A DNA stretch of 64,000 nucleotides from contig NZ_CP094846.1 of NCBI RefSeq assembly GCF_022832975.1, positions 248,001 through 312,000 of the forward strand. The letters run 5' to 3'. Below are positions 26,754-36,337 of this stretch, one piece after another (position 1 is the first letter of the stretch; each line of letters begins with the position of its first letter). Below the pieces are notes generated by a model. It was not told the DNA's origin, ran no database searches, and saw only the letters and a program-made list of their open reading frames with translations. The DNA is from Ornithobacterium rhinotracheale (lineage in GTDB: Bacteria; Bacteroidota; Bacteroidia; Flavobacteriales; Weeksellaceae). Both the position numbers and the translations under genes were made by a program.

Positions 26754-27593
26754 ATGCAGTTTTTAGCCAACTTAATTTCTAAGATTGGAGTTTTTGTTTT
26801 ATTTCTGTTGCTCGAAGGCTTTTCCGTTTTTCTGATGTTTACACAGAGCGGATACCATAAAGGAGTAATAGGTGAGAAATTAATGGATGTAAATGGCTAT
26901 TTTTCGGGTAAAATTGCAAGTGTTTCACATTTTTTTGATCTTCCAAATGAAAACAAAACTCTAGCGTTAGAGAATGCTCGGCTTCGTCAAGCGCTAAAGG
27001 AATTAAAAAAGAGCCCCGAAACCATATTGGTACAAGATTCCCTTAATCCTCATACCTATACCTACATGCCTGCGCAAGTAGTAGATTACTCATTGCGCAA
27101 GCGCGATAATTACTTTTTGATAAACAAAGGGCGAGCAGATGGGGTAAAGGAGGATATGGCTGTATTGTCATCAGACGGGCTAGTGGGGGCTGTGTTGTCT
27201 ACTTCAGAGCACTATGCCTCTGTGCTGTCTATTTTGCACTCTAAGACAAATATCAAAGCTAAAGTTAAAAATTTAGATTATTTTGGAATTATTCAATGGC
27301 CAGGCGAAGATCATAGAATTTTAGCATTAACGGAAATTCCAAAATATTTAAATGTAAAAGTGGGAGATACAGTAGTCACCGCTGGAGCTTCGGCTATTTA
27401 TCCAGAGGGAGAACTAATTGGGCGTGTTTCAAAATTAAGTCCTAATCCACAAACGGGAGATTATAATATTGAGGTTACTACTTTCAACGACTTAGCAGAT
27501 GTTAAAAATGTGTATGTTGTAGAGAATTTAGTGCGCCCAGATATCTTACAAGCACAACAAAAAGAAGAGGAGTTGGTAAATGATACAGAATAG
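26754..27593 (+). CDS. mreC: Rod shape-determining protein MreC
   Basis: This 279-residue inner-membrane protein has a single N-terminal span at about residues 9-29, a short coiled coil near 65-85 (ENKTLALENARLRQALKEL) and a periplasmic beta-domain (DYSLRKRDNYFLINKGRADGV, then VGDTVVTAGASAIYPEGELIG). MreC activates PBP2 within the elongasome. It begins 13 bases after mreB and overlaps mreD by 14 bases. Confidence 0.94.
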   Translation: MQFLANLISKIGVFVLFLLLEGFSVFLMFTQSGYHKGVIGEKLMDVNGYFSGKIASVSHFFDLPNENKTLALENARLRQALKELKKSPETILVQDSLNPHTYTYMPAQVVDYSLRKRDNYFLINKGRADGVKEDMAVLSSDGLVGAVLSTSEHYASVLSILHSKTNIKAKVKNLDYFGIIQWPGEDHRILALTEIPKYLNVKVGDTVVTAGASAIYPEGELIGRVSKLSPNPQTGDYNIEVTTFNDLADVKNVYVVENLVRPDILQAQQKEEELVNDTE

Positions 27594-28098
27594 TTTAATT
27601 AACTTGGCAAAAATGGTGGTTTTTATACTACTCCAAGTTTTGATATTTAATAATATTAATTTTTGGGGCTATGCAAACCCGTATATATATGTACTATTTA
27701 TCTTAACCCTACCCTCTAACATCAATCGGTATTCCCTACTCTTGTATGCGTTTGTAATTGGAGTGTCTATTGATGTATTTGAACATACAGGAGGGGTGAA
27801 TGCTTTTGCTTCGGTTTTAGTTGCTTACTTGAGAAACCCTTTGATTAAGATGCTTTCTAATCAAAATGTAGAAGAATCAGACGCTTCTAAGTTTTCTAAT
27901 TTTTCCATCATGCAATGGCTTGTTTACATTATTGTTTTGGTGCTAATTCAGCAATTGTGTGTAGATTTAATTGAAAGTTTGCAATGGAATAATTTAGGAC
28001 TCATAGTAACGCGTAGCCTTATTGGTGCATTGATTTGTGTGCTATTTTGTGTTATGTATATCTTATCTTTCCCTCCCAAAAGACAGAGCGAAATATAA
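27580..28098 (+). CDS. mreD: Rod shape-determining protein MreD
   Basis: This 172-residue integral membrane protein with about five spans sits exactly where MreD is expected. Weak but typical features are QVLIFNNINFWGYANPYIYVLFIL and the DVFEHTGGVNAFASVLVAYLR stretch. Sequence conservation in MreD is always low, so the call leans on length, hydrophobicity and position between mreC and pbp2, whose ATG directly follows its stop codon. Confidence 0.9.
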   Translation: MIQNSLINLAKMVVFILLQVLIFNNINFWGYANPYIYVLFILTLPSNINRYSLLLYAFVIGVSIDVFEHTGGVNAFASVLVAYLRNPLIKMLSNQNVEESDASKFSNFSIMQWLVYIIVLVLIQQLCVDLIESLQWNNLGLIVTRSLIGALICVLFCVMYILSFPPKRQSEI

Positions 28099-30000
28099 AT
28101 GAAAAGAACAGCGCTCTTTTATTTTTTGATTGTTGCCGTAAGCTTAAGTTTTATCGCTAGATTAGCTTATTTACAGCTATTCACCGATCGCTATATTTTA
28201 AATGCTTTCAATACGTCGATTAAAAGAGAAATCATTTATCCTAAACGAGGTGATATTCTAGATAGAAACGGGAAATTATTAGTAACCAATAGTTCCGATT
28301 ACGAATTACAGATTACCCCACTTCTATTAGAAAAAGGATTCGACACGATTCAATTTTGTAAACTCATAGGCATTACGCCAGAAGATTTCAACCAGAAAAT
28401 GGCTGAAATCAAAACGATAAAAGGCTATACCAAAGTAGGGACATATCCTTTGATTAAAGGAATCAATCGTGAGGATTTTACGCGCTTTCAAGAACAAATG
28501 TACAAATATCCCGCAATAGATGTAGTACAAAAACCCAAGCGTGAATACCGTGTAGCTGGAGGAGGGAATGTCTTGGGCTATATTCAAGAAGTGAGCCCAA
28601 GTTATATTAAAAGAGATTCGTCTTATTATGATCCTGGAGATTTAGCAGGTATGGCGGGTGTAGAAAAATCATACGAAAAGGTTTTACGAGGTAAAAAAGG
28701 ATATAAATATTTAAAAAAAGATATTCGTTTGCGCACCATTGGAGCTTACGAGAATGGAACCAAAGATGTGCAAGTGGAAAACGGAAAAGTAATCAATTTA
28801 AGCATTGATTATGATTTGCAAGAATATGCCGAACTTTTGCTGCAAAATAAGCGAGGGGCAATTGTAGCTATAGAGCCAAAAACGGGTGAAATATTGGCAC
28901 TAGCATCATCTCCTGCGATAGACCCTAGGAGATACAACATTCCTGGGGAAATTTCAAGAATGATGCGGGACTCTGTCAATAAAATTATGTATGACCGAGC
29001 TTTGCAAGCAGCCTACCCTCCAGGCTCTCCTTTTAAGATTATGACTGGGTTGGCAGCATTTCAATTGGGCGTTTCAGATTCAGCCACAGTTTATACCTGT
29101 CATCATGGGTTTTATTACGGTCGTTCACACATGAACTGCCACTGTGGTCGTGGTGCTCTTAAAATAGAAACAGCCATTGAGCGATCATGCAACTCCTATT
29201 TCTCAAAAACTTGGATAGATATTCTTAAAAAAGATTCCCTCAATATTGAACATAGTATAGATGATTGGGCAGATGTTATGCATAGTTTTGGTTTAGGAAA
29301 ATTCCTCGGAACCGATATGCCTGTAGGAAGCAAAGGGAACATTCCTACTTCAAAATATTATAATCGATTTTTAGGAAAAGATAAATGGAATCCATATAGC
29401 GTTGTTTCTAATGGTATCGGGCAAGGAGAAATTCTTTTAACGCCAATTCAAATGGCTAATTTTGTAGCTGCTGTAGCCAATAAAGGCTATTATTATACGC
29501 CACACATTGTAAAGAAAGTAGATGGGCAACCACTAAAAGATACAATATATACAACTAAGCGATATACTAAGGTAGACCCTAAGTTATTTTCACCATTTAT
29601 CAAGGGAATGGAATATGTATTCAGCCGAGCGGGAACGGCAAGGGCATATTATTCAAGAAGGTTTACGCAAGCAGGAAAAACAGGAACTTCACAAGTTTCG
29701 CAGGGGCCAGATCATTCTTTGTTTGTAATCATGGCGCCTGTGGATAATCCCCAAATAGTGGTATCTGTAGTGGTGGAAAATGGTGTTTGGGGCGCACGCT
29801 GGGCAGCACCCATAGCCAGTTTAATGGCAGAGAAATATCTCTTCGGAGAAGTGGAAAAGGGCAGAAGAAAATCATTAGAAAATAGAATGATAAAAGGAGA
29901 TTTGACTCCTACTTATCGTAAAATGGAAATAGATCGCCTAAAAAGATTAGGCTGGTATGTAGAACCCCCAAAAGTAGATAGCGTTGCAGTCGTCGAGTAG
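28099..30000 (+). CDS. mrdA: Penicillin-binding protein 2 (elongasome transpeptidase)
   Basis: This class B PBP cross-links peptidoglycan during elongation. The 633-residue protein has an N-terminal membrane anchor (residues 5-25), the pedestal domain with PKRGDILDRNGKLL, and a transpeptidase domain. Its active-site motifs are SPFK (S310, K313), the SxN motif SCN, and KTG in QAGKTGTSQ. It starts on the base after the mreD stop and overlaps rodA by 17 bases, matching its functional pairing with the RodA glycosyltransferase. Confidence 0.96.
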   Translation: MKRTALFYFLIVAVSLSFIARLAYLQLFTDRYILNAFNTSIKREIIYPKRGDILDRNGKLLVTNSSDYELQITPLLLEKGFDTIQFCKLIGITPEDFNQKMAEIKTIKGYTKVGTYPLIKGINREDFTRFQEQMYKYPAIDVVQKPKREYRVAGGGNVLGYIQEVSPSYIKRDSSYYDPGDLAGMAGVEKSYEKVLRGKKGYKYLKKDIRLRTIGAYENGTKDVQVENGKVINLSIDYDLQEYAELLLQNKRGAIVAIEPKTGEILALASSPAIDPRRYNIPGEISRMMRDSVNKIMYDRALQAAYPPGSPFKIMTGLAAFQLGVSDSATVYTCHHGFYYGRSHMNCHCGRGALKIETAIERSCNSYFSKTWIDILKKDSLNIEHSIDDWADVMHSFGLGKFLGTDMPVGSKGNIPTSKYYNRFLGKDKWNPYSVVSNGIGQGEILLTPIQMANFVAAVANKGYYYTPHIVKKVDGQPLKDTIYTTKRYTKVDPKLFSPFIKGMEYVFSRAGTARAYYSRRFTQAGKTGTSQVSQGPDHSLFVIMAPVDNPQIVVSVVVENGVWGARWAAPIASLMAEKYLFGEVEKGRRKSLENRMIKGDLTPTYRKMEIDRLKRLGWYVEPPKVDSVAVVE

Positions 30001-31510
30001 ATTTTATAACGGAATAGATTGGCCCGTAATTTTAATGGTGCTTATAATTATGGCATTTGGCGTGGCAAACATTTATAGTGTAGACCCCGCTTATGGCGTG
30101 AAACAAATCGTGCGCATAGGCTTGGGGTTTGGTATGTTATTTTTCTTTATGATAATTACCTCATTTACCAAAAATTTCTTCGACATTTATGCCTTTCTCT
30201 TTTATGTCGCAGGGGTGTTAGCACTCGTGGGAGTGCTTTTTGTGGGAAAAGAAATCAACGGGGCAAAAGCGTGGTATTCCATTGGGGGCGTGGGGATTCA
30301 GCCCGTGGAGCTGATGAAAATTGCCACGGGATTGATGATTGCACACATACTCAACATACCGTCTAATGATATACGCGAGCCCAAAACTTTTTTAATGTGT
30401 ATGGGCTTTATCGCCATTCCTGCCGTGCTGATTTTATTGCAGCCAGATGTGGGGTCGTTATTCGTATTTGGATCCTTTTTCTTAGCCATGTATCGCGAGG
30501 GCATGTCTCCATTTTTCTTATTAATCCCGATTGGGTTAGGCGGAGTTTTCTTAATGTCCGTTGTATGGGATAGCAGCTTGCTCATCGCAGGAATAGGATT
30601 TTTATTTTGGCTGATTATTACACTTTTCACACTGTTTTCTGGGCGAAACAAACTTTCATTTCGAGGCATGTATGCACTGATGGGCTTGTATTTTGGCTTA
30701 GGCTTATTTTTTATACTAAATACGATTTTCACTAAATTCTTTTTGCAAGACTTAGGCATAGAAAGCATTATTTCAAGAAAAACCGAAATCATGGTAAATA
30801 TTTCGTCTCTACTCATGGCAATTATTTGCTTTATCACTTGTTTGGGGATTTATTTAAGCAATCGTGATTATGATACAGGAATTTCGCAATTTGTGAAAAT
30901 CAAAGCCAGCCATACGCGTCAATTCTTGTCATTTGCTTTATTAGTAATTTTCTCTATGGGAATTGTGATGGCCATTAGCTTTAATGCAGGCAAAATTCTT
31001 GAAAAATTACCAAAACACCAGCGCGAGCGAATTATGGTACTTTTTGAGGGCGAAGGCAAGTATCGAGATACTTCGGGGTATAACTTATTGTATTCCAAAA
31101 CGGCGATAGGCTCAGGCGAATTGTGGGGCACGGGCTGGAACAAAGGAACCATTACCGATGGGCGTTTCGTGCCCGAGCAGTGGACAGATTATATTTTCTG
31201 CACCGTGGGCGAGGAATGGGGCTTTGTAGGCAGCACCGCCTTGGTATTACTTTACGCATGCCTTATTGCACGATTGTATTATCTCGCCGAATCCCAAAAA
31301 ACCACTTTTGCACGATTTTTTGGGTACAGTGTTGCTTCCATTTTGTTGTTGCACTTTTTCATCAACATCGGAATGGTCATCGGATTGTTCCCTACGGTGG
31401 GAATCCCGTTGCCGTTTTTAAGCTATGGCGGTAGCTCGCTCTGGGGATTTATGTTTATGCTTTTTATATTTTTAAAATTAAATTACGAGAACAATCAAAC
31501 TTTAATTTAA
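29984..31510 (+). CDS. rodA: Peptidoglycan glycosyltransferase RodA
   Basis: This SEDS-family polymerase works with PBP2 to make lateral wall glycan. It has about ten or more spans and characteristic motifs: GVANIYSVDPAYGVKQ, IGGVGIQPVELMKIA, LLQPDVGSL, and the C-terminal EQWTDYIFCTVGEEWGFVG and GLFPTVGIPLPFLSYGGSS. At 508 residues it is longer than E. coli RodA (370), with extra hydrophobic segments between about residues 195 and 330. The only start that keeps the first span is a TTG at 29984 inside the pbp2 end; no ATG precedes the conserved DWP. So a non-ATG, translationally coupled start is likely. Confidence 0.94.
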   Translation: MQSSSRFYNGIDWPVILMVLIIMAFGVANIYSVDPAYGVKQIVRIGLGFGMLFFFMIITSFTKNFFDIYAFLFYVAGVLALVGVLFVGKEINGAKAWYSIGGVGIQPVELMKIATGLMIAHILNIPSNDIREPKTFLMCMGFIAIPAVLILLQPDVGSLFVFGSFFLAMYREGMSPFFLLIPIGLGGVFLMSVVWDSSLLIAGIGFLFWLIITLFTLFSGRNKLSFRGMYALMGLYFGLGLFFILNTIFTKFFLQDLGIESIISRKTEIMVNISSLLMAIICFITCLGIYLSNRDYDTGISQFVKIKASHTRQFLSFALLVIFSMGIVMAISFNAGKILEKLPKHQRERIMVLFEGEGKYRDTSGYNLLYSKTAIGSGELWGTGWNKGTITDGRFVPEQWTDYIFCTVGEEWGFVGSTALVLLYACLIARLYYLAESQKTTFARFFGYSVASILLLHFFINIGMVIGLFPTVGIPLPFLSYGGSSLWGFMFMLFIFLKLNYENNQTLI

Positions 31511-31521
31511 TAAAGGAATCT

Positions 31522-31553
31522 TTTGCACAAAAAGACAAAGCACATTATCTTTA
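31522..31553 (+). promoter_or_regulatory. Candidate promoter of the polyprenyl synthase operon
   Basis: TTTG at 31522-31525 and TATCTTTA at 31546-31553 are 20 bases apart. The last base deviates from TAnnTTTG, as in both SusC promoters of this window. The ATG follows 21 bases later. Confidence 0.5.
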
Positions 31554-31574
31554 TCACACTTAAAATTTTTAATC

Positions 31575-32546
31575 ATGACAAAAATAGCCCAATACCAAGA
31601 ATTAATTCAGCAAGCTTTAACGCAAAATTCACTGATTAAGCAACCCGAAGCATTGTACGAGCCTATGGAATATATCTTGCAATTGGGCGGAAAGCGTTTG
31701 CGTCCTACCCTTTGTTTAATGGGCTGCGAATTGTTTGGTGGCGATATAAACGAGGCTTTAAAGCCAAGTTTAGCCATGGAATATTTTCACAACTTCACCT
31801 TGATGCACGACGACATCATGGACGAAGCGCCTATTCGCCGTGGACAAGCTACGGTGCACGAAAAATACGACATCAATACGGCACTGCTTTCGGGAGATGC
31901 GCTTATGATTAAATCGTATCAATTATTTAATGAATTAAAACCCGAAGTTTTCAAAAAAGTGGTAACGCACTTTAGCCAAATGGCCATTGAACTTTGCGAA
32001 GGTCAGCAATACGATATGAATTTTGAAAACCAAAAAGAAGTGTCTTTTGCCGAATATGAAAAAATGATTACTGGTAAAACGGGTGTGCTCACAGCCTGCG
32101 CACTCAAAGTGGGGGCAATGATTGCGGGAGCGTCTGAGGAAGATGCCAATCATTTGTATGACTTTGGAAAATATCTTGGCATTGCCTTTCAGTTAAAAGA
32201 TGATTTGCTCGATGTTTTTGGCGATAACGATGCCTTTGGAAAACAACACGCGGGCGATATTTTTGAAAACAAAAAAACGATTCTTTACATCAAAGCTTTG
32301 GAAAAAGCCGACGAGCGCCAGCGTGATGAATTGGAATATTGGTACGAAATCAAAACCGAAAATATCGATAAAATTTACGCCGTAGAAAAAATATTTAAAG
32401 TGCTAAATATCGATTTGGAAGTGGGCGATATGATTAACGAATACACGTGCAAAGCCATTGAGTCGCTCAATGCCATTCAAGAAAATGTAAATACAAAAGA
32501 AGATTTGGCACAATTTGCACAAAAATTAATTGGGCGTACTTTTTAA
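31575..32546 (+). CDS. Polyprenyl (isoprenyl) diphosphate synthase
   Basis: The enzyme condenses isopentenyl diphosphate onto allylic diphosphates for quinone or carrier-lipid synthesis. The 323-residue protein has GGKRLRPTL (diphosphate binding), the first aspartate-rich motif HDDIMDEAPIRRG, GDALM, and the second motif QLKDDLLDVFGD. The first motif is DDxxD without the two-residue insertion of bacterial FPP synthases. A Phe occupies the fifth position before it, a position whose aromatic residues limit chain length. So a short product (C15-C20) is a reasonable inference, although family annotation usually says octaprenyl. It heads a four-gene operon. Confidence 0.9.
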   Translation: MTKIAQYQELIQQALTQNSLIKQPEALYEPMEYILQLGGKRLRPTLCLMGCELFGGDINEALKPSLAMEYFHNFTLMHDDIMDEAPIRRGQATVHEKYDINTALLSGDALMIKSYQLFNELKPEVFKKVVTHFSQMAIELCEGQQYDMNFENQKEVSFAEYEKMITGKTGVLTACALKVGAMIAGASEEDANHLYDFGKYLGIAFQLKDDLLDVFGDNDAFGKQHAGDIFENKKTILYIKALEKADERQRDELEYWYEIKTENIDKIYAVEKIFKVLNIDLEVGDMINEYTCKAIESLNAIQENVNTKEDLAQFAQKLIGRTF

Positions 32547-32555
32547 TCTTTCACT

Positions 32556-33551
32556 ATGGAATTTAGTACCAAAATAAAAATAGAAAATCCAGATTTTAAT
32601 ATTCAGCATCAGGAGCCGCTATTTTCTATGGGTTCTTGCTTTGCCGAAAATATTTATAATAAATTATCTGAGTTTAAATTTCCTGCGATGTGCAATCCGT
32701 TTGGGACATTGTTTCATCCGCTGGCAATAGAAAACGCTTTGATGCGCATTTATTCGCAACAATTTTACACGCCAAAGGAGATTTTTCACTACAATGATTT
32801 ATTCTTTAGTTGGGATCATAGCACTAAATTTTCGACCAACAAAGTCGATGATACGCTTGAGAAAATCAACCAAAATATAGAACAAGCACATTTGTTTACC
32901 AATCATGCGCAAGTCTTTATTTTTACTTTGGGCACAGCTTGGGCTTATCATTTAAAAAAAGGAAATTTCTTTGTGGCTAATTGCCATAAAATACCCCAAT
33001 CGCAGTTTGATAAAATTTTGCTTACCCCAACGCAGGTCATTCAATCGTTGAGAAACATCATTGCACTTTGCAAGGACATTAACCCAGAGGCTAATGTGAT
33101 TTTTACCATCAGTCCTGTGCGACATGCTAAAGATGGTTTTAGAGAAAATAATTTAAGCAAGGGCACGCTACATTTAGCTATAAATCATGTTTTAAGCGAT
33201 GAAACGCCTGGTGTGTATTATTTTCCTTCGTATGAAATTGTGCTCGATGAGTTGCGCGATTATCGTTTTTATGACAGGGATATGTTGCATCCTAATCAAT
33301 TGGCGGTAGAATACATTTGGGAACGATTTGCCGATACTTTCTTTAGCCAAAAAACACAAGAGCTTAACAAAGAAGTGGGCAAAATCAACGCAGCGGTGGC
33401 ACATCGCCCAATGAACCCGTATGCGATAGAACATCGTAAATTTTTGTACGACACGCTTAAAAACATCGACCAGCTGGCACTTTCGTTTCCGCCAGATACC
33501 TTTAAACAAGAAATAGATAAAATAAAATACCAAATTCAGCATGTATATTGA
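32556..33551 (+). CDS. GSCFA-domain protein
   Basis: The 331-residue protein carries the family-defining GSCFA motif at residues 26-30 and an SGNH-hydrolase-like layout: NPFGTLFHP, FTLGTAWAY, FTISPVRHAKDG and the terminal Asp/His pair region DRDMLHPN. The fold suggests an esterase or acyltransferase, but I know of no established substrate. No signal peptide is visible. It overlaps tatD by 11 bases. Confidence 0.9.
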   Translation: MEFSTKIKIENPDFNIQHQEPLFSMGSCFAENIYNKLSEFKFPAMCNPFGTLFHPLAIENALMRIYSQQFYTPKEIFHYNDLFFSWDHSTKFSTNKVDDTLEKINQNIEQAHLFTNHAQVFIFTLGTAWAYHLKKGNFFVANCHKIPQSQFDKILLTPTQVIQSLRNIIALCKDINPEANVIFTISPVRHAKDGFRENNLSKGTLHLAINHVLSDETPGVYYFPSYEIVLDELRDYRFYDRDMLHPNQLAVEYIWERFADTFFSQKTQELNKEVGKINAAVAHRPMNPYAIEHRKFLYDTLKNIDQLALSFPPDTFKQEIDKIKYQIQHVY

Positions 33552-34314
33552 TTCTCACACCCATTTATATTCCGAAGCATTTGAAAACGATGTAGACCAA
33601 GTGGTGGAACAAGCCATTTCGCAAGGCGTGGAAAGATTTTTCTTGCCCGCGGTGGATTCCAATACGCACGAGGCTATGTTGTCGCTAGAGGAGCGATATC
33701 CTACGCAAATGTATAGCATGATGGGGCTGCACCCCGTGGATGTGAAACCAGAATCGTATAAACAAGAGTTGGCAACGGTAGAGGAGTATTTGGCAAAGAG
33801 AGCATTTGCTGCTGTGGGCGAAATCGGGATAGATTTGTATTGGGAACAAAGCACGCTGGGCATTCAGCAAGAGGCTTTTGCACATCAAATTCATTTAGCC
33901 AAAAAATATAATCTCCCGATTGTGATTCATTGTCGTGAGGCTTTTGATGAGGTGTTCGAAGTTTTGGAGCAGAATAAGGACGAAAAATTATTCGGGATTT
34001 TCCATTGTTTTACGGGGACTTTAGACCAAGCAGAAAAAGCGATTTCCTATGGTTTGAAGTTGGGAATTGGTGGTGTTGTTACTTTTAAAAATGGCAAAAT
34101 CGATCGATTTTTAAATCAAATTCCATTGGAGCATATCGTGCTCGAAACCGATTCGCCGTATTTGGCACCTACGCCACATCGAGGCAAACGAAACGAGAGT
34201 AAATACATTCCGCTGATTGCGCAAAAATTGGTGGATGTGTACGGCGTGAGTTTAAAAGAAATCGAAGAAACTACGACTAAAAATTCGTTGGAAATATTTA
34301 ATTTATATAAATAA
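33541..34314 (+). CDS. tatD: TatD-family metal-dependent deoxyribonuclease
   Basis: The 257-residue TIM-barrel hydrolase has metal ligands in MYIDSHTHLYSE (H6, H8), AVGEIGIDLYWE, IVIHCREA, FHCFTGT and ETDSPYLAPTPHRGKRNE. These match the TatD/YcfH DNase family, which has 3'-5' exonuclease activity. It overlaps the GSCFA gene by 11 bases, and its stop is followed directly by the ATG of the next gene. Confidence 0.93.
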   Translation: MYIDSHTHLYSEAFENDVDQVVEQAISQGVERFFLPAVDSNTHEAMLSLEERYPTQMYSMMGLHPVDVKPESYKQELATVEEYLAKRAFAAVGEIGIDLYWEQSTLGIQQEAFAHQIHLAKKYNLPIVIHCREAFDEVFEVLEQNKDEKLFGIFHCFTGTLDQAEKAISYGLKLGIGGVVTFKNGKIDRFLNQIPLEHIVLETDSPYLAPTPHRGKRNESKYIPLIAQKLVDVYGVSLKEIEETTTKNSLEIFNLYK

Positions 34315-34959
34315 ATGTTCAAAAAACTGATTTTTCCTATTGGGCTGATTTGCTTGGCGGTGTTGTGTATTCCGTTCTATACCAACTACCAAGCGTCGCC
34401 TTATGTGAAAAATAAAGTAAGCGAACTCTCGCCACGAACTTTTGCCATTGTGCTTGGTGCTGGACTTAAAAATGGAGGAAAACCAGGATATTATCTTCGC
34501 AATCGTTTGGACGATGCGGTAAAGCTATACCAAGCAGGAAAAATCCATAAAATCCTAATTTCTGGAGATAATAGCTCCGAGAATCATGATGAAATCTCGG
34601 CAATGAACAATTATTTGCTCCAAAAAGGAATCCCGCAAAATATCATTTTTGGCGATTATGCAGGATTTGATACTTACTCGAGTATGGAGCGTGCCGATAA
34701 GATTTTTGATATTAAAGACGCTATCATCGTAACGCAAGATTTTCATTTAAAGCGAGCTGTTTTTCTTGCCCGAGAAAAAGGCATCAACGCAGAAGGTTTT
34801 GCAAGCAAAGTGCTACGAAACGAGATGAAATATTTTCCAAGAGAATGGGGCGCTAGCATAAAAGCCTTTTTTGATTGTTTAATCAATCGCACGCCTAAAT
34901 TCTACGGCGAAAAAGTAGACACTACACAAGGTTCCAACATCGAAATTGAGCAGTTGTAA
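34315..34959 (+). CDS. SanA-like envelope protein (DUF218)
   Basis: This 214-residue protein has one N-terminal membrane anchor (about residues 5-22) and a DUF218 domain: FAIVLGAGLKNGGKPG, LRNRLDDAVKLYQAGK, ILISGDNSS, and the closing DFHLKRAVFLAREKGI. SanA in enterobacteria affects envelope barrier function and vancomycin sensitivity at high temperature; the enzymatic role of DUF218 is not settled. Last gene of its operon, convergent with the exporter genes and separated from the tolC-like stop by only 2 bases. Confidence 0.85.
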   Translation: MFKKLIFPIGLICLAVLCIPFYTNYQASPYVKNKVSELSPRTFAIVLGAGLKNGGKPGYYLRNRLDDAVKLYQAGKIHKILISGDNSSENHDEISAMNNYLLQKGIPQNIIFGDYAGFDTYSSMERADKIFDIKDAIIVTQDFHLKRAVFLAREKGINAEGFASKVLRNEMKYFPREWGASIKAFFDCLINRTPKFYGEKVDTTQGSNIEIEQL

Positions 34960-34968
34960 CTCTACAAC
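34953..34968. other. Stem-loop holding the stop codons of two convergent genes
   Basis: GTTGTA and TACAAC form a perfect 6-base stem around a 4-base loop. The TAA of the SanA-like gene and the TAG of the tolC-like gene both fall inside it. It may assist termination in both directions, but there is no T run on either side. Confidence 0.4.
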
Positions 34969-36320
34969 ACCTCCCAATCTGTGTTAAATTGATTCACGGC
35001 AGATAAGTAGTCGTACACGCTTTGCAAGTACTCGGTTTGTGCCTGCTGGTACAGATATTTGGTTTGTGCCAAATCATTTGAAAGCAAACGCCCTGCATTG
35101 TAAAGTTTGAGTTTGTTTTCGTAGAGTGCTTTGGCTAAATTTATATTTTCACGCTTTTTCTCAAGAATGGTCTTTTTAGCATTCATTTCTTGCTGAGCGG
35201 TAGCCAAATTTTCAATACGATTTTGCGAGTCAAGTAGCAATTGTTTTTCCAATTGTTGAGCTTGCCAATTCAGTTCTTCTAGTTTTTTGCTTGTAGCATA
35301 AGCCTCAGAGATAGGCACATTTAGCCCGAGAGCTATATAGCTATTGCCACGCCATTGTTTGTTTTCAAAAATGTTTAAATCTTCGCTGTAATGATTGGTG
35401 CCCAGAAAAGCATTGAGCGACAAACGAGGCAAATAATCGGCTTTGGTTTTCTTTACATCAGATTGTACAATTTCTTGATTTAATTTATTTTTCTGAATAC
35501 TTAAACGAGCATTTTCATTCTTTTTTGCTGAAAGTTCGTTGGTGCCCAAACCAGCATTTTGCATTAAATCCTCTAAAGAATCGGTTAAATTCAGATTTTC
35601 CACACCACTATTTTCCGCCAAAACGCCCATGCTTGCCAGTAGTTTTAATTTAGCTTTATTTAAAATATTTTGCGCCTGCATGGCTTGTGCCTCGGCATTG
35701 TTTACTTGCATTTTAGCCGAATTTTTATCGTAATCGGTTGCGCGCCCCGCTTCGAATCGGGCTAAGGTAATTCGCAAATTTTCGTTTTCTTGTGTTATGT
35801 TTTCTTGCGCGAGCTCCCATTGTTTTTGTGCAATGGCTGTTTCAATATAGTTTTGCGCAATATTCCCTTTCAGCTTTATGCTTTCAATCTGATTATCGAT
35901 TTCAGATAGTTTTTCCTTTTTCTCTGCTTTGTAAATCAAGTTTTTGGTCGTAGGGTCAAACAGTGGATATTCCATTTTTACGCCCGCCGTAAGTGCCCAA
36001 GGTGTAGCGAATTTCATATAATCGATTTCGCCTTCTTTGGCTTGCGGGTTAAAGGCTTTGGCTGGCACAGGCGTAGCTGGTATAATTAGATTACGCTGAA
36101 AGTTGGCACTTCCCGAAATGCTAGGGATACGCCCTATGCGGATACTTGCTGTTTGGGCTCTGGCAATTTCAAGATTTACTTGGTTTAAATGCTGTTGTGC
36201 ATTGTTTTCGAGCCCGATGGTTTGTGCCTCGGTTAAACTTAAATTTTGAGGGATTTTTTGTCCAAAAGCGGTAAAACTTAGTCCAAGAATCCAAAGGAAT
36301 ATAGAGTGAAAAGTATTCAT
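34962..36320 (-). CDS. TolC-family outer-membrane efflux protein
   Basis: The 452-residue protein has a signal peptide (cleaved near FTAFGQ, residue 21) and two repeats of the outer-membrane efflux helix-barrel domain. There are long amphipathic helices rich in Gln/Ala/Asn (EIARAQTASIRIGRIPSISG; AEAQAMQAQNILNKAKLKLLASMG; the closing LYNAGRLLSNDLAQ). It forms the outer-membrane duct for the ATPase-adaptor-permease set encoded just upstream, 17 bases from the permease gene. Confidence 0.92.
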   Translation of the reverse strand: MNTFHSIFLWILGLSFTAFGQKIPQNLSLTEAQTIGLENNAQQHLNQVNLEIARAQTASIRIGRIPSISGSANFQRNLIIPATPVPAKAFNPQAKEGEIDYMKFATPWALTAGVKMEYPLFDPTTKNLIYKAEKKEKLSEIDNQIESIKLKGNIAQNYIETAIAQKQWELAQENITQENENLRITLARFEAGRATDYDKNSAKMQVNNAEAQAMQAQNILNKAKLKLLASMGVLAENSGVENLNLTDSLEDLMQNAGLGTNELSAKKNENARLSIQKNKLNQEIVQSDVKKTKADYLPRLSLNAFLGTNHYSEDLNIFENKQWRGNSYIALGLNVPISEAYATSKKLEELNWQAQQLEKQLLLDSQNRIENLATAQQEMNAKKTILEKKRENINLAKALYENKLKLYNAGRLLSNDLAQTKYLYQQAQTEYLQSVYDYLSAVNQFNTDWEVL

Positions 36321-36337
36321 TTTTTTAGGGTTTAAAT

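Noticed and set aside
30298-30837. 179-codon minus-strand open frame inside rodA
   Set aside because: Antisense shadow over conserved membrane segments of rodA; no domain visible.
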